Shown here: positions 1 to 10,803 of the stretch, in pieces | Numbering within the stretch: the stretch's first letter is position 1 | Layout of the letters: every line of letters starts with the position of its first letter | NCBI GenBank assembly: GCA_002786225.1 | Contig: PEQN01000013.1 | Location: 1 to 64,000 of the forward strand | Reading direction: 5' to 3' | Source of the DNA: Leptospira sp. | GTDB lineage: Bacteria > Spirochaetota > Leptospiria > Leptospirales > Leptospiraceae | Length of the DNA stretch: 64,000 bases | Notes under the pieces: generated by a model | Database searches by the model: none | Seen by the model: only the letters and a program-made list of their open reading frames with translations | Told to the model about the DNA's origin: nothing | Translations under genes and position numbers: made by a program

Positions 1-1125
1 AATGGAATTCGTCTCTATGATATCAAGCACCCTGACCAAGGAATCATACACGTAATTGCTCCTGAACTGGGCGTAACTCAACCAGGAATGACCTTGGTAT
101 GTGGAGACTCACATACATCGACTCATGGAGCCTTTGGTGCCCTTGCTTTTGGAATAGGAACCTCCGAAGTGGAACATGTCTTAGCAACACAAACTTTGGT
201 TCAAAAGAAACCCAAAAATATGGAAATACGTATAGAAGGTAAGATCTCAGATTTGGTAACCTCTAAGGATATCGTTCTTGCGATTATCGGCAAGATAGGA
301 ACCGATGGTGCAACTGGCTATGTAATTGAATATACAGGCGATGGAATTCATTCTCTTTCTATGGAATCTCGTATGACAATTTGTAATATGTCCATAGAAG
401 CAGGTGCAAGAGCTGGCTTAATATCACCGGATGAAATTACTTTTGAATATTTAAAAGGGAAGGATTTTGCCCCCAAAGAAAAAGATTGGGATGCAGCTGT
501 TGCAAAATGGAAATCTTATGTTTCGGATCCAGGAGCGAAATACGACAAAACTATCATTCTTAAAGCTGAAGATATTGCTCCTATGGTAACATGGGGAACT
601 TCTCCTGGTCAAGTAACTCAAGTTACTGGATATGTTCCCGATCCTTCGAAAGAAACTGACTCAATGACAAAGAAATCTTTTGAAAATGCATTGTCCTACA
701 TGGGTCTCAAAGGTGGAACCAAGATTTCTGATATAGAAGTGAACAAGGTCTTCATAGGATCTTGTACCAATTCAAGAATTGAAGACTTGCGTCTAGCAGC
801 AAAAACTATTATAGGAAAGAAGGTCTCTCCCAAGGTAGAAGCAATCGTAGTCCCAGGCTCAGGAAGAGTCAAGAGACAAGCAGAACAAGAAGGATTGGAT
901 AAGATATTCATAAATGCTGGTTTTCAGTGGCGTAATCCAGGGTGTTCTATGTGTCTTGCTATGAATGATGATTTTCTAGATCCTGGTGATCGTTGTGCAT
1001 CCACGAGCAATAGAAATTTTGAAGGAAGACAGGGTAAAGGAGGACGCACTCATTTAGTGAGTCCATCCATGGCTGCTGCTGCTGCAATTGAAGGTAAATT
1101 TGTTGATATAAGGAAGTGGAACTAA
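1..1125 (+). CDS. leuC: 3-isopropylmalate dehydratase large subunit, 5' truncated by window edge
   Basis: Frame open from base 1 ([18 protein letters not shown]...); [37 protein letters not shown] and NPGCSMC aconitase-family motifs. Confidence 0.97.
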   Translation, partial: NGIRLYDIKHPDQGIIHVIAPELGVTQPGMTLVCGDSHTSTHGAFGALAFGIGTSEVEHVLATQTLVQKKPKNMEIRIEGKISDLVTSKDIVLAIIGKIGTDGATGYVIEYTGDGIHSLSMESRMTICNMSIEAGARAGLISPDEITFEYLKGKDFAPKEKDWDAAVAKWKSYVSDPGAKYDKTIILKAEDIAPMVTWGTSPGQVTQVTGYVPDPSKETDSMTKKSFENALSYMGLKGGTKISDIEVNKVFIGSCTNSRIEDLRLAAKTIIGKKVSPKVEAIVVPGSGRVKRQAEQEGLDKIFINAGFQWRNPGCSMCLAMNDDFLDPGDRCASTSNRNFEGRQGKGGRTHLVSPSMAAAAAIEGKFVDIRKWN

Positions 1126-1126
1126 G

Positions 1127-1750
1127 ATGAAACCATTTGTAAAACACGAAGGTCTTGCCGTAACAATTGACCGAGCAAATATAGATACGGATGCTATCAT
1201 TCCCAAACAATTTCTTAGAAAAATTGAACGAACTGGTTTTGGAATCCATCTTTTTCATGATTGGAGATTTCTTGACGACGCAGGAACGAAACCGAACCCT
1301 GAATTTGAGCTAAACCAGGAACGCTACAAAGGCGCATCTGTCCTTGTTACTCGGGATAATTTTGGTTGTGGATCCTCTAGAGAACATGCTCCTTGGGCAC
1401 TAGAAGATTTTGGATTTAAAACTATTCTTGCTCCTAGTTATGCTGATATTTTCTATAATAATTGTTTCAAAAATGGAATGTTACCAGTCGTATTAAAATC
1501 TTCTGAAATAGATGAACTATTTGAAGAAATAATCAAAACACCGGGTTCCAAAATTACAGTTGATCTACCCTCTCAAAAAGTTTTTTCATCTAGGGGGAAG
1601 GAATATTCTTTTGATGTTGATCCCGTTCGAAAAGAAAATCTACTAAATGGTTGGGATGATATCGGACTTACCTTACGATTTGAAACAAGTATTTCTGATT
1701 TTGAAAAATTACAAAAATCCAGAGAACCATGGCTCTACCAATCGAATTGA
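1127..1750 (+). CDS. leuD: 3-isopropylmalate dehydratase small subunit
   Basis: [26 protein letters not shown] motifs; directly follows leuC. Confidence 0.97.
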   Translation: MKPFVKHEGLAVTIDRANIDTDAIIPKQFLRKIERTGFGIHLFHDWRFLDDAGTKPNPEFELNQERYKGASVLVTRDNFGCGSSREHAPWALEDFGFKTILAPSYADIFYNNCFKNGMLPVVLKSSEIDELFEEIIKTPGSKITVDLPSQKVFSSRGKEYSFDVDPVRKENLLNGWDDIGLTLRFETSISDFEKLQKSREPWLYQSN

Positions 1751-1797
1751 ATCAGTCTAAATACTTAGTGCATATTACGAAAAAGGACATAGAAATT

Positions 1798-2229
1798 ATG
1801 AATGAATCTACTTGTGAAATTAATTTTTTCCAAAGAAAAAATATTAATAAAAAGCTTAAAATTGTATTTTTCATTGCAATCGCCCTCGCGAGCGTAGGTT
1901 TGTATGCCCAAAGTTTGGGAATAAAAGACATTAAAATCGGTAAAGGAAAAGAAGCATTAAAAGGGACTCAAGTTACTGTTCATTATGTTGGTAAGCTAGA
2001 AAATGGAACAAAGTTTGATTCTTCTAGAGATAGAGGAACACCTTTTACTTTTGTTCTTGGTGAAGGCCAAGTAATTCAAGGCTGGGATAAGGGTGTCCTT
2101 AAGATGAGAGAAGGAGGAATTCGAAAATTAGTAATTCCGCCAAGTCTCGGTTATGGTGCTAGAAATGTAGGTCCTATTCCTGCAAATTCCATATTGCACT
2201 TTGAAGTTGAATTATTAACTGTGAAATAA
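1798..2229 (+). CDS. FKBP-type peptidyl-prolyl isomerase, exported
   Basis: VTVHYVGKLENGTKFDSSRDRGTPFTFVLGEGQVIQGWDKGV; N-terminal hydrophobic segment; ATG at 1798 preferred over the upstream start at 1729 that overlaps leuD. Confidence 0.9.
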   Translation: MNESTCEINFFQRKNINKKLKIVFFIAIALASVGLYAQSLGIKDIKIGKGKEALKGTQVTVHYVGKLENGTKFDSSRDRGTPFTFVLGEGQVIQGWDKGVLKMREGGIRKLVIPPSLGYGARNVGPIPANSILHFEVELLTVK

Positions 2230-2232
2230 ATT

Positions 2233-3222
2233 ATGTTTGATGGCATTTCAAAAACAATTGATGAGTTTGGAAATGGCATCTTAACTGCCTTGAATGATAT
2301 CCAAGGGGTGTTCGGCAAAGAGCTGAATGTTGCAACTCCTATCAAGGATTCGATTTTAGATTTAGTTGGTAATACTCCTCTCATTCGATTGAACAAGATA
2401 GGTTCCCACATTCAAGGTATACAATTTTATCTAAAAGCTGAATTCCAAAATCCAACTGGAAGTCTTAGGGATAGATCCTCCCTAGGTATGATTCGAGATG
2501 CGGAAAGAAGAGGAAAACTGAAAACAGGCTCAAAAATTCTCATAACAGGGACAGGTTCTTCCTCAGTTTCCATTTCATGGGCTGGAAGAACACTTGGCTA
2601 TAAGGTAATTTCTGTATTACCTAAAACTATTTCTGCTTCTGATACTTATAAACTCAAGCATTATGGAGCAGAATTAGAATATACAGAAATAGATCCTCTT
2701 CAGTATATAAAACAAAAATTAAGTGATACTTCTTTTTGGTATCCTGATGAAACTAGAAATATGGCGAATCCTAACCAACATTTTACTACTACTGGACCTG
2801 AAATCTATAGAGACTTAAATGGGAGAGTCGATTATCTTATTACGGGAGGTGGAACAGGAGCAAGTGTAACTGGAGTTGGTCGTTATTTGAGATCTATGAA
2901 AGAATCAAGAAGTACGAAAATTTTGCTTAGTGGTTTTGAGAATTCTTTGTTTCATGAACATTTTGTTCAAAAGAAAAAAGTTCATTTGCCCGAAATTTTT
3001 GATCCTAGCGTTGTTGATGAATTCATTTCCATTAACAAGGAAGTTGCAGTTCATTATCAATCTGATTTAATGGAAAAGGAAGGTCTTCCTGTGGGAATAA
3101 CTACAGGAATGATTGTTGCAGCAGCAATCGCTTTCGCCGAAACAATACAACATGATGGTTTTTCATCTGATCTTAATAGAGAAATAAAGAATTTTGTAAT
3201 TCTTTCTCCAGATAGAGAATAA
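2233..3222 (+). CDS. Cysteine synthase/PLP fold-type II family protein, probably catalytically degenerate
   Basis: DLVGNTPLIRLNKI and GGGTGASVTGVGRYL match the family; PLP lysine motif reads GSLRDR instead of GS(V/I)KDR. Confidence 0.8.
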   Translation: MFDGISKTIDEFGNGILTALNDIQGVFGKELNVATPIKDSILDLVGNTPLIRLNKIGSHIQGIQFYLKAEFQNPTGSLRDRSSLGMIRDAERRGKLKTGSKILITGTGSSSVSISWAGRTLGYKVISVLPKTISASDTYKLKHYGAELEYTEIDPLQYIKQKLSDTSFWYPDETRNMANPNQHFTTTGPEIYRDLNGRVDYLITGGGTGASVTGVGRYLRSMKESRSTKILLSGFENSLFHEHFVQKKKVHLPEIFDPSVVDEFISINKEVAVHYQSDLMEKEGLPVGITTGMIVAAAIAFAETIQHDGFSSDLNREIKNFVILSPDRE

Positions 3223-3236
3223 GTAAAAAAAATTTC

Positions 3237-4895
3237 TCAATCAAACAGTTCTTTTATTTCAGAAAGCACTTCTTTAGTTTTCTTTTCTCCGAATTCCATA
3301 AATTCCTTCCCTCTATAGAATTCATACCAAGAAGAATTTTCCATTACAGGATTAATATAGACATCTGCATCTTGGGCAGAATATTTTCCAATTCGATATT
3401 GAAGTGAATACAAACTATTTACAATGATATCCATTATTGATGGATTTTTATCATTTGCTTTGACTGTGATCCTTGATGAAGGCATAGAGTTCACAGCAAC
3501 TATTCGAGTAATTCCTTCTTTGGAGAGGCTTGAAACAGGTAAGGGATTTACGATTCCTCCATCTACTAACACTCGTCCATCGGGAAGATGAATAGGAGAG
3601 AAAACTCCAGGAATCGCAACGGATGCCATAATTGCATCAACTAAATTTCCTTCAGATAGTTCAACCTCGGTTCTCGTTAGTATATCACAGGCTATTAGTT
3701 TTAAAGGAATCTTCAAATCAGCAAAAGTCAATCCCTTTAAATGCTTTTCCAAAAGGGAACGAATGTTCTTCCCTGAGAACAAGCCTTTTTGAAATGAAAA
3801 GTCCATGAACTTAAAAAATTTAAAAAAGGAATCAAACTCTGTTATCACTTCCAAGAGAACTTCCCAGGGAAAACCTGCTGCCCAATAAGCACCAACAACA
3901 GCACCTATACTTGTTCCAGAAATCATATCAAATTCTAAATTTTCTTCTTGGCAGACTTTTAAAATCCCAATCTGGGAAAGACCTAGAGCAGCTCCTCCAC
4001 CAAGTGCTATGCCCACTCGCTTACCTGATATTTTTCTAGCAAGACTACGCAAAGAGGAATCCTCTATGTCTACTTTTTCTATCTGTAAATTAGGAAAATC
4101 AGTCTTGATCCTCAATTGATCTTGTTCTGATAAAATACTATCTTCTAAATAAATACAATCTATGAATTCTAAAAGCGTTCTGCGAACTTCTGGTAAAGTA
4201 TCTGTAAGATCAATAAATACATATTCAAATTTTGTAATAAAGCTCTCTAAGATTTCACGAATTCTAGGTTTGGAAATTGTATTGTAAATTTTTAGATAAG
4301 ATTGAGAGGAATGCTCAGCTTTGTTTCTTTGAAATTTTAGTAAAATGGGCTGCTTTTGTGAGACATCTTCAGTATATTTCATTAAAGGAAGAAGAAATTG
4401 ATTCGAGCGATTTTCAATTCCCCAGTAGGCATAGGTTGTGTTTCTAATGTCATCTTTTCCTTTAGAATCTGAACCTTTTAAGGACAAAGAAAGGAGTTTA
4501 CTGAAATAATGACCTAGACTTGGAACATCCTGAATGAGGGATCTAAAGTCATCAGGATTCATTCTTAAGATTCTCGTATCTTCTAAGCAGCGCGCACTAG
4601 TAGAATGAGCTTGGTTCGTAAGTAATGAAATAATTCCGAAATAATCACCTTTTCTTAAGATCTCTACAATTTCAATTTTATCATTAGAATTTTTCCTGAA
4701 AACTTCTATCAAACCTTGGGTAATTGCAAAAAAATACGAATCAGATTTTCCCTCAGTATAAATGAGTTCCCCTTTTTTATATTCTAAAATTTGAATTTTC
4801 TCAGCAACAGTATCAATTTCCGCTTCACTTAAATTGTGAAAAATAGGGATTCCTTCAACCAGATAGTATTTACCTAAAGAATGTTGATGAGCCAT
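3237..4895 (-). CDS. Cyclic-nucleotide-binding-like domain plus patatin-like phospholipase (NTE/RssA type)
   Basis: N-terminal CAP_ED-like domain; GIALGGGAALG, GTSIG and DGG patatin motifs. Confidence 0.9.
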   Translation of the reverse strand: MAHQHSLGKYYLVEGIPIFHNLSEAEIDTVAEKIQILEYKKGELIYTEGKSDSYFFAITQGLIEVFRKNSNDKIEIVEILRKGDYFGIISLLTNQAHSTSARCLEDTRILRMNPDDFRSLIQDVPSLGHYFSKLLSLSLKGSDSKGKDDIRNTTYAYWGIENRSNQFLLPLMKYTEDVSQKQPILLKFQRNKAEHSSQSYLKIYNTISKPRIREILESFITKFEYVFIDLTDTLPEVRRTLLEFIDCIYLEDSILSEQDQLRIKTDFPNLQIEKVDIEDSSLRSLARKISGKRVGIALGGGAALGLSQIGILKVCQEENLEFDMISGTSIGAVVGAYWAAGFPWEVLLEVITEFDSFFKFFKFMDFSFQKGLFSGKNIRSLLEKHLKGLTFADLKIPLKLIACDILTRTEVELSEGNLVDAIMASVAIPGVFSPIHLPDGRVLVDGGIVNPLPVSSLSKEGITRIVAVNSMPSSRITVKANDKNPSIMDIIVNSLYSLQYRIGKYSAQDADVYINPVMENSSWYEFYRGKEFMEFGEKKTKEVLSEIKELFD

Positions 4896-5040
4896 AATAG
4901 GACTAAACTATTTCTCAAAGCTGGAAATTCTATCCAAAAAAATTAAAATATTTTATCATTTATATAAAAATATACTATATTTATGTTGACTATTTATTAT
5001 ATTGCATAATCATATGTATAGCAATCAAAGGAGTATTTTT

Positions 5041-6750
5041 ATGATTCAATCATTGTATGTTAAGGATTTTGCACTTTTTGACGAATTGGATTTGAATTTT
5101 AATGAGGGTTTATCCGTTTTAATAGGGGAGTCAGGCTCAGGGAAATCCTTGATCCTCGATGCGATTTCCTCCTTAGTTGGAGGTAGATGCTCCACTAGCA
5201 ACATTCGACAAGGGAAAGATAGATATATTCTACAAGCCAAATTTATTCTTACCAAGAACCAAAATGCAAAGGATTGGCTTACGGAAAAAGGAATCCAATA
5301 CTTTGGAAATGAGATCTCAATTAGTAAAGAAGTTTCAAAGGATGGAAAATCTCGAATTTTTATCGGCGAATCCTTAGCTTCCTTAACTCTGCTTAGAGAA
5401 TTTGGTTCCACCTTATGCGATATCCATAACCAAAATGAGCAACTTTATCTCTTGGATAAAACCAATCAGCTTGAATTTCTTGATAGACATTCAGGATTAG
5501 ATCATTTACGAGAAGAAATGAAGGCAGCTTTTGCTTTTTTTAAATCCTGTAAAAAGAAGTTAGCGGATTTAGAGACTAGGGATGAGATTCGTAAAGTTCG
5601 AGCTGAACAACTTAAATTCCAACTTCAGGAGTTAGAACAACTAAAACCTAAAGAAGGAGAATTGGAAGAATTGGAGAAAGAAGAGAATCTCTTGAGCCAT
5701 GGAGAAAAGCTTTTCGAAAATTTCAAAACAATTTCAAATTTATTGTATGAATCGGAAGAATCAATTCTGCAGTGTTTTCCCTCAGTTTTGCAGGCTTCCG
5801 AAAAAATAGCAGGTATTCATTCCGAATTTGGTTCAATTTATAATGAATTGAAAGATGTTTATGAACAATTGAAATCAATTAAGGCAGCTGTTCGCGAAGA
5901 GGAAGAAGAAGTTTTTTTCTCACCTGATAGGCTAGATGGAGTTCAGCATCGAATCAAAGAGCTTCTCCGAATAAAGAAAAAATACAATCTTTCTGTTGAA
6001 GAAGTAATGGATCAAATTCCATCCTGGAAAAAGGAATTGGAATCTATTGAAAAAACAGAAGAAACAATTCATACTATTAGGGTTGAATATTCAGAATCTC
6101 TAGCTAGAATTAAAAAACTTGCAATGGACCTTTCAAAGGCTAGGCGACTTGGTCTTTCTCAGTTTGAAGAAGAAATCCAGAAAGAGCTTGAGATACTAGG
6201 AATGAAAGGTTCTAGAATTCAGATCGTTTTACGATGGGAAGAAGATCCCCAAGGTGAACTCAGAGAAGGTGAAAAGAATTACGTTCTCTTGTCTTCTGGA
6301 TTAGACCAAGCTGAATTTTACTTTTCAGCAAATGCAGGAGAAAAGCCTAGACCTTTACGTAAGGTTGCTTCTGGTGGAGAGATTTCACGAATCATGCTAG
6401 CCATTCGAAGTGTGATGGGTAAGGCTCACTCTTCTCATAAACTTTTAGTGTTTGATGAGATTGATACTGGGGTCAGTGGCGATGGTGCTGTTTCCATGGC
6501 AGATCGATTAGAAAAGCTCAGTAAGGATTCTCAAATTCTTGTAATTACACATTCACAGCCAATAGCCGCAGTTGCTGAAACGCATTGGAAAGTAGAAAAG
6601 GAAATCCGTGAAGGAAGGACATTTTCCAAAGTACACCAAGTAAGCAATAGAAACAAGCCATTAGAACTTGCAAAAATGATTTCTGGCAAAGAAGTTACCC
6701 AAGCTGCTGTGGAACATGCTAAGGTTCTCTTGAAGAGAAAAGCAAGCTGA
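5041..6750 (+). CDS. recN: DNA repair protein RecN
   Basis: MIQSLYVKDFALFDELDLNFNEGLSVLIGESGSGKS, ASGGEISRIMLAI, LLVFDEIDTGVSG; ATG at 5041 with GGAG upstream. Confidence 0.95.
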   Translation: MIQSLYVKDFALFDELDLNFNEGLSVLIGESGSGKSLILDAISSLVGGRCSTSNIRQGKDRYILQAKFILTKNQNAKDWLTEKGIQYFGNEISISKEVSKDGKSRIFIGESLASLTLLREFGSTLCDIHNQNEQLYLLDKTNQLEFLDRHSGLDHLREEMKAAFAFFKSCKKKLADLETRDEIRKVRAEQLKFQLQELEQLKPKEGELEELEKEENLLSHGEKLFENFKTISNLLYESEESILQCFPSVLQASEKIAGIHSEFGSIYNELKDVYEQLKSIKAAVREEEEEVFFSPDRLDGVQHRIKELLRIKKKYNLSVEEVMDQIPSWKKELESIEKTEETIHTIRVEYSESLARIKKLAMDLSKARRLGLSQFEEEIQKELEILGMKGSRIQIVLRWEEDPQGELREGEKNYVLLSSGLDQAEFYFSANAGEKPRPLRKVASGGEISRIMLAIRSVMGKAHSSHKLLVFDEIDTGVSGDGAVSMADRLEKLSKDSQILVITHSQPIAAVAETHWKVEKEIREGRTFSKVHQVSNRNKPLELAKMISGKEVTQAAVEHAKVLLKRKAS

Positions 6751-6772
6751 TTCGCTCTCTGTATTTGAATTC

Positions 6773-6806
6773 TGCCCTTAGTTTAAAGACTGTGGGCATT
6801 TTTTTT
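6773..6806 (+). terminator. Rho-independent terminator after recN
   Basis: TGCCC ... GGGCA stem with inner AGT/ACT pairing, followed by 8 T. Confidence 0.7.
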
Positions 6807-6858
6807 GCTAAATTTTGTTTGGCAATAGATGTTCTATTTGAAACCGTACAAACTAGGT

Positions 6859-7476
6859 ATGTTTTTTTTAGCTAAATCCGACTCTCTTATATCTTCCATT
6901 CCACCTGAGACAATTCCAGTTGTAATTGTCATGGTCTCTATCGTAATGCTTACTATTGTCATCGAAAGAATGGTTTACTATTGGAAATTAAAACCCATAG
7001 AACCTGATGATTATGCCAAATCGAAAGAATTGATTCGTGAACAGAAGTGGGATGAGGCTAAAGATTTATTACAAAAGAAAAGCCAAAGTCCTGCATCTAT
7101 GGTTTTGCAAGTGGGAATTGAAGGAAAAAGAAGAAAGTCTCTATACATTGAAGAAGATATGCAAACGGAAGGTTATCGTCAAATTCGAATGATGGAGAAA
7201 TTTTTAGCAGCTCTTGGTACAATAGCAACTGTCTCCCCACTTCTGGGAGTTCTTGGAACTGTTCTTGGAATCATTCGTTCTTTTGCTGAAGGAGCTGGGA
7301 CTAAGGGTGCTGAAGTTGGTATTTCCGAGGCATTAATTACTACTGCTATGGGCTTGGCGGTTGCAATACCAGCTTATGTTTTTTATAATTATTTGGTAAG
7401 AGTAAAAGAAGATAGAATTACTGAAATAGAAAATCTTTCTAATCAATTTTTGATTTACTTAGTTGATAAAAAATAA
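6859..7476 (+). CDS. MotA/TolQ/ExbB proton channel family protein
   Basis: [43 protein letters not shown]; followed by ExbD. ORF extends to 6829. Confidence 0.92.
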   Translation: MFFLAKSDSLISSIPPETIPVVIVMVSIVMLTIVIERMVYYWKLKPIEPDDYAKSKELIREQKWDEAKDLLQKKSQSPASMVLQVGIEGKRRKSLYIEEDMQTEGYRQIRMMEKFLAALGTIATVSPLLGVLGTVLGIIRSFAEGAGTKGAEVGISEALITTAMGLAVAIPAYVFYNYLVRVKEDRITEIENLSNQFLIYLVDKK

Positions 7477-7914
7477 ATGATGAAGTTTAGAAAATCATCG
7501 GGAACTCATGATAAAATTGAGCTTGCTCCTTTAATTGATGTTATTTCATTTATCGTAATTTATTTCTTGATGAATGCAACACTCGAGAAGAATACTTCCC
7601 TAAAAGTTGAATTACCTAGATCTTCCAGTGTTGCCAAAGAAAAAAATCAAGACGAGTTAATTATTACTGTTGATAAACAAGGGAAAATCTACCTAGATAA
7701 AGATACAGAGTCTGTTCCTCTTGAAAAATTAACCGATAGAATCAACGCATTTCTTGGACCTGAAAAAGACAGAGATCCAAAGAAAAATAAAGTAATTATC
7801 CGTGGAGATGGTGGTGCGAGTTACCAAACAGTTGTAAAAGTAATTGATTCTGTGAATTCTGCAGGTGTAAGCCGGTTCAACTTAGCAATGGTTAAGGGAA
7901 CTTCTAGTAACTGA
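7477..7914 (+). CDS. ExbD/TolR family biopolymer transport protein
   Basis: [20 protein letters not shown], single TM with conserved Asp; adjacent to ExbB. Confidence 0.9.
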   Translation: MMKFRKSSGTHDKIELAPLIDVISFIVIYFLMNATLEKNTSLKVELPRSSSVAKEKNQDELIITVDKQGKIYLDKDTESVPLEKLTDRINAFLGPEKDRDPKKNKVIIRGDGGASYQTVVKVIDSVNSAGVSRFNLAMVKGTSSN

Positions 7915-7928
7915 GGATTCTCAAGCTA

Positions 7929-10802
7929 TTGAGAATGAAAACATCATATAAGTTATTATCTATAGGACTCTTTCTTTGTTTAATCTATATATTAAACACC
8001 AACGATTTGTTTTCAGATCGTTCGAAATTTATAAATAAAAAAATTACTGATATCGTTTTCGAGGGAAATAAAAATACAACTTCCGAAGATATTTTAGAAA
8101 TGATTGAGATGCGCAAAGGTGCTACTCTTACAGAAAAAATGTTAAATGAAGATTTGAAGACTTTGTTTGCATCTGGTAACTTCTTTTTCATTGATGCTCA
8201 AGCCGAACTAGACGGTGAGGGTGTGAAAATATTCTTTATTTTGAAAGAAAGACCACGAGTCAAAGAGATAGAATTTATTGGTGCTGATGAAGTCTTTCCT
8301 TCCGATCTTCGCGAGAAAATTCCTGTTAAAGAAAATGAAATTATAAATCCCAAGAAAGTCGCAACATCTAAAGAATTAATTCTTAAAAAATACAGAGATG
8401 AAGGATTTTTTATGGCTTATGTTAAAGTGGACATAAGCGAAATAGATGAAGATACGAATACTGTTGTTGTAAAGTTCATAATCGATGAGGGTGAGGATAT
8501 TCCTGTTTCCAAAATAAATATTTTTGGTAATAAGGAAATAGATACTTATGAGATTTTGAACGTGTTGGAACTCAAAGAATCAGGATTTTTAGAAAGCGGA
8601 ACCTTTAAAGAATCATCCTTCGAGACTGATAAAAATAAAATTGTCGGACTTTTAAAATCAAAAGGTTACATAGATGCAGAGCTTTCTTTGGATGGAACTA
8701 ATTGGGAAATTAGATGGGAGAGTATTCTAAAGAAGGATAAAAGAGTAATTATTGTTAATTATAAGATAGTAGAAGGTGAAAGATATTTCTTTAATGGATA
8801 TGGAATGAGTCATGATTTATCCTTAGGTCCTGACAACAATCCTTTGTATTTAAATAAAGAAAACAATCCACCAGGAACTCCTAAAGAAGAATTAAAACCT
8901 GTATTTGCAACGCAATATTTTTTAGAAAACTTTGAATTTACAGAAGGTGATATTGGTGAAGTTTTTGATGAAACAAAATTCTTTCGAGATAGGGGTTTTG
9001 TTAACGAATCCTATTCAACTAAAGGATATTTATTTGCTCAAGTCGTGCCAAGAAGAAGATACGTGGAACTTACGGATTCCAATTTAAAGTCCTATGAAAA
9101 TTGTGATACTAAATCAAAATCTAATATAGAAGAATGTAAGCAAGAATTCAAAGAATTGAATATCCAAAAACTTAGAGAGTTGTATGAAAAGGATCCTTCT
9201 CTCCGAGGCAAAAAATTTGTCCATGTTGATTTTTCTATACGGGAGAACAACCTAGCATACATAGAAAATGTTATTATAAAGGGAAATAAGAAAACACTAG
9301 ATAGGGTTATTCGAAGAGAATTACTATTTAAACCAGGTGATCTTTTTAATTCAACACTAGTTAATAGATCAAGAGAAAGAATTTTTAACCTAGGATACTT
9401 TAAAGAAGTTAACTTTAACATGCGACCTGGATCTGATGAGACCAAAATGAATCTAATCATTGAAGTCTTAGAACAACCAACTGGAACTGTCTCTATGGGT
9501 GGTGGTTATGGAACCATTACGGGTTTTTCCATTTTTACTCAATTAGGTGAAAATAATTTAAACGGTAATGGACAGCAAGTGAATGGACGTTTAGAATTTG
9601 GACCAATCAGGAGGTTTTTCCAACTTTCCTGGACAGAACCTTGGATTTATGATAAACCTTGGTCATTAACTTTAAGTATGTTCTATTCAAGTAGAACCTT
9701 GAATGTTGGTGCCGCCTCCATTACAGAAAATAATAACCAGGCTATTAAAGAAAGAGCTACCTATGACCGTTCTGGAATTGGTGTGAGTGTTGGTTTAGGT
9801 CATAGATTTTTAATCAATTGGACCCATTTTCATAGATATAGTCCTAGTTTTTTTACCTCATCTCGTCCATCCTCCTTGGTTTCTGATCAGGTTCTTGCAG
9901 AAGTTAATTTAGGATGGCAATTTAGATCTCAGCTAACCAATGGTTTATCTTATGATAATAGAGATAATATATTCAATACCACCCAAGGTTTCCTGGGTCA
10001 ATTCTCAGTTGATAATGTTGGACAATACTTAGGTGGACAGAGTCATTTTGACCAATATAGTCCACTATTCGAATACTATCATACTTGGTTTGATTATACA
10101 TTTTTTGGCTTAATTCGATCGAATGCTTTGCGTAGATGGAGAGTCGTTCAACAATTTCGAACCTCATCTGTATTTACTTTTGAGCGAACTCCAAAATATA
10201 GAAACCAAGATAGAGAAAAAATACCTTTTATCCAAGTCCAGGACAGACTTTTTCTGGGAGGCTATGAATCCTTACGAGGTTGGTTCTTTGATGATAAATA
10301 CTATCCTGACGAATGGAAAGATGGTTCCAATAGTAGGGTTTTATTTACTTCGGAGTTAAGATTTCCTATAGAACCTTCATTGCTTTGGTTAGTTGTTTTC
10401 TTTGACGGTGGTTCTATGTTTGAAGAAATCAACAGAGCTATTGGAGAAAGAAAAGATTTTTTCAAAGCCTACGATCAAAGTGTTTTTGAAGCTAGAACTA
10501 GAAATCCTGTAGAAACCTATCTTTTAGAAAACTATGACTCACTCAGCGGAAGAAGACTGCCCCAATCAAGATTAGATGTAAATAATCCTGGACGTTTAGT
10601 TCTCTCTGGAGAAAATCTAGCTTTTGATAATTTTCGATATTCTTGGGGTTTTGGATTAAGAGTTCAAATCCCCGTCCTTCCTTTAAGATTGTATTTTGCA
10701 CAAAAAATTCGTTATACGGGAGTATCCCAGAGACCTTTTTCTTTTTATGAGGATGACAAGGCATTTCAATTTGTATTCGGTATAGGAGACTTGAGGTTCT
10801 AA
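7929..10802 (+). CDS. bamA: Outer membrane protein assembly factor BamA (Omp85), POTRA domains plus barrel
   Basis: POTRA repeats, VRG-like GGYESLRGW, C-terminal aromatic GIGDLRF. Confidence 0.93.
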   Translation: MRMKTSYKLLSIGLFLCLIYILNTNDLFSDRSKFINKKITDIVFEGNKNTTSEDILEMIEMRKGATLTEKMLNEDLKTLFASGNFFFIDAQAELDGEGVKIFFILKERPRVKEIEFIGADEVFPSDLREKIPVKENEIINPKKVATSKELILKKYRDEGFFMAYVKVDISEIDEDTNTVVVKFIIDEGEDIPVSKINIFGNKEIDTYEILNVLELKESGFLESGTFKESSFETDKNKIVGLLKSKGYIDAELSLDGTNWEIRWESILKKDKRVIIVNYKIVEGERYFFNGYGMSHDLSLGPDNNPLYLNKENNPPGTPKEELKPVFATQYFLENFEFTEGDIGEVFDETKFFRDRGFVNESYSTKGYLFAQVVPRRRYVELTDSNLKSYENCDTKSKSNIEECKQEFKELNIQKLRELYEKDPSLRGKKFVHVDFSIRENNLAYIENVIIKGNKKTLDRVIRRELLFKPGDLFNSTLVNRSRERIFNLGYFKEVNFNMRPGSDETKMNLIIEVLEQPTGTVSMGGGYGTITGFSIFTQLGENNLNGNGQQVNGRLEFGPIRRFFQLSWTEPWIYDKPWSLTLSMFYSSRTLNVGAASITENNNQAIKERATYDRSGIGVSVGLGHRFLINWTHFHRYSPSFFTSSRPSSLVSDQVLAEVNLGWQFRSQLTNGLSYDNRDNIFNTTQGFLGQFSVDNVGQYLGGQSHFDQYSPLFEYYHTWFDYTFFGLIRSNALRRWRVVQQFRTSSVFTFERTPKYRNQDREKIPFIQVQDRLFLGGYESLRGWFFDDKYYPDEWKDGSNSRVLFTSELRFPIEPSLLWLVVFFDGGSMFEEINRAIGERKDFFKAYDQSVFEARTRNPVETYLLENYDSLSGRRLPQSRLDVNNPGRLVLSGENLAFDNFRYSWGFGLRVQIPVLPLRLYFAQKIRYTGVSQRPFSFYEDDKAFQFVFGIGDLRF

Positions 10803-10803
10803 A

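Noticed and set aside
696-1258. Minus-strand ORFs inside leuC/leuD (696-911, 959-1258)
   Set aside because: Shadow ORFs overlapping well-conserved genes; compositions look non-coding.
4896-5040. Possible LexA/SOS box upstream of recN
   Set aside because: No TTTG-N5-CAAA-type palindrome found in the intergenic region by eye; only AT-rich promoter-like sequence.
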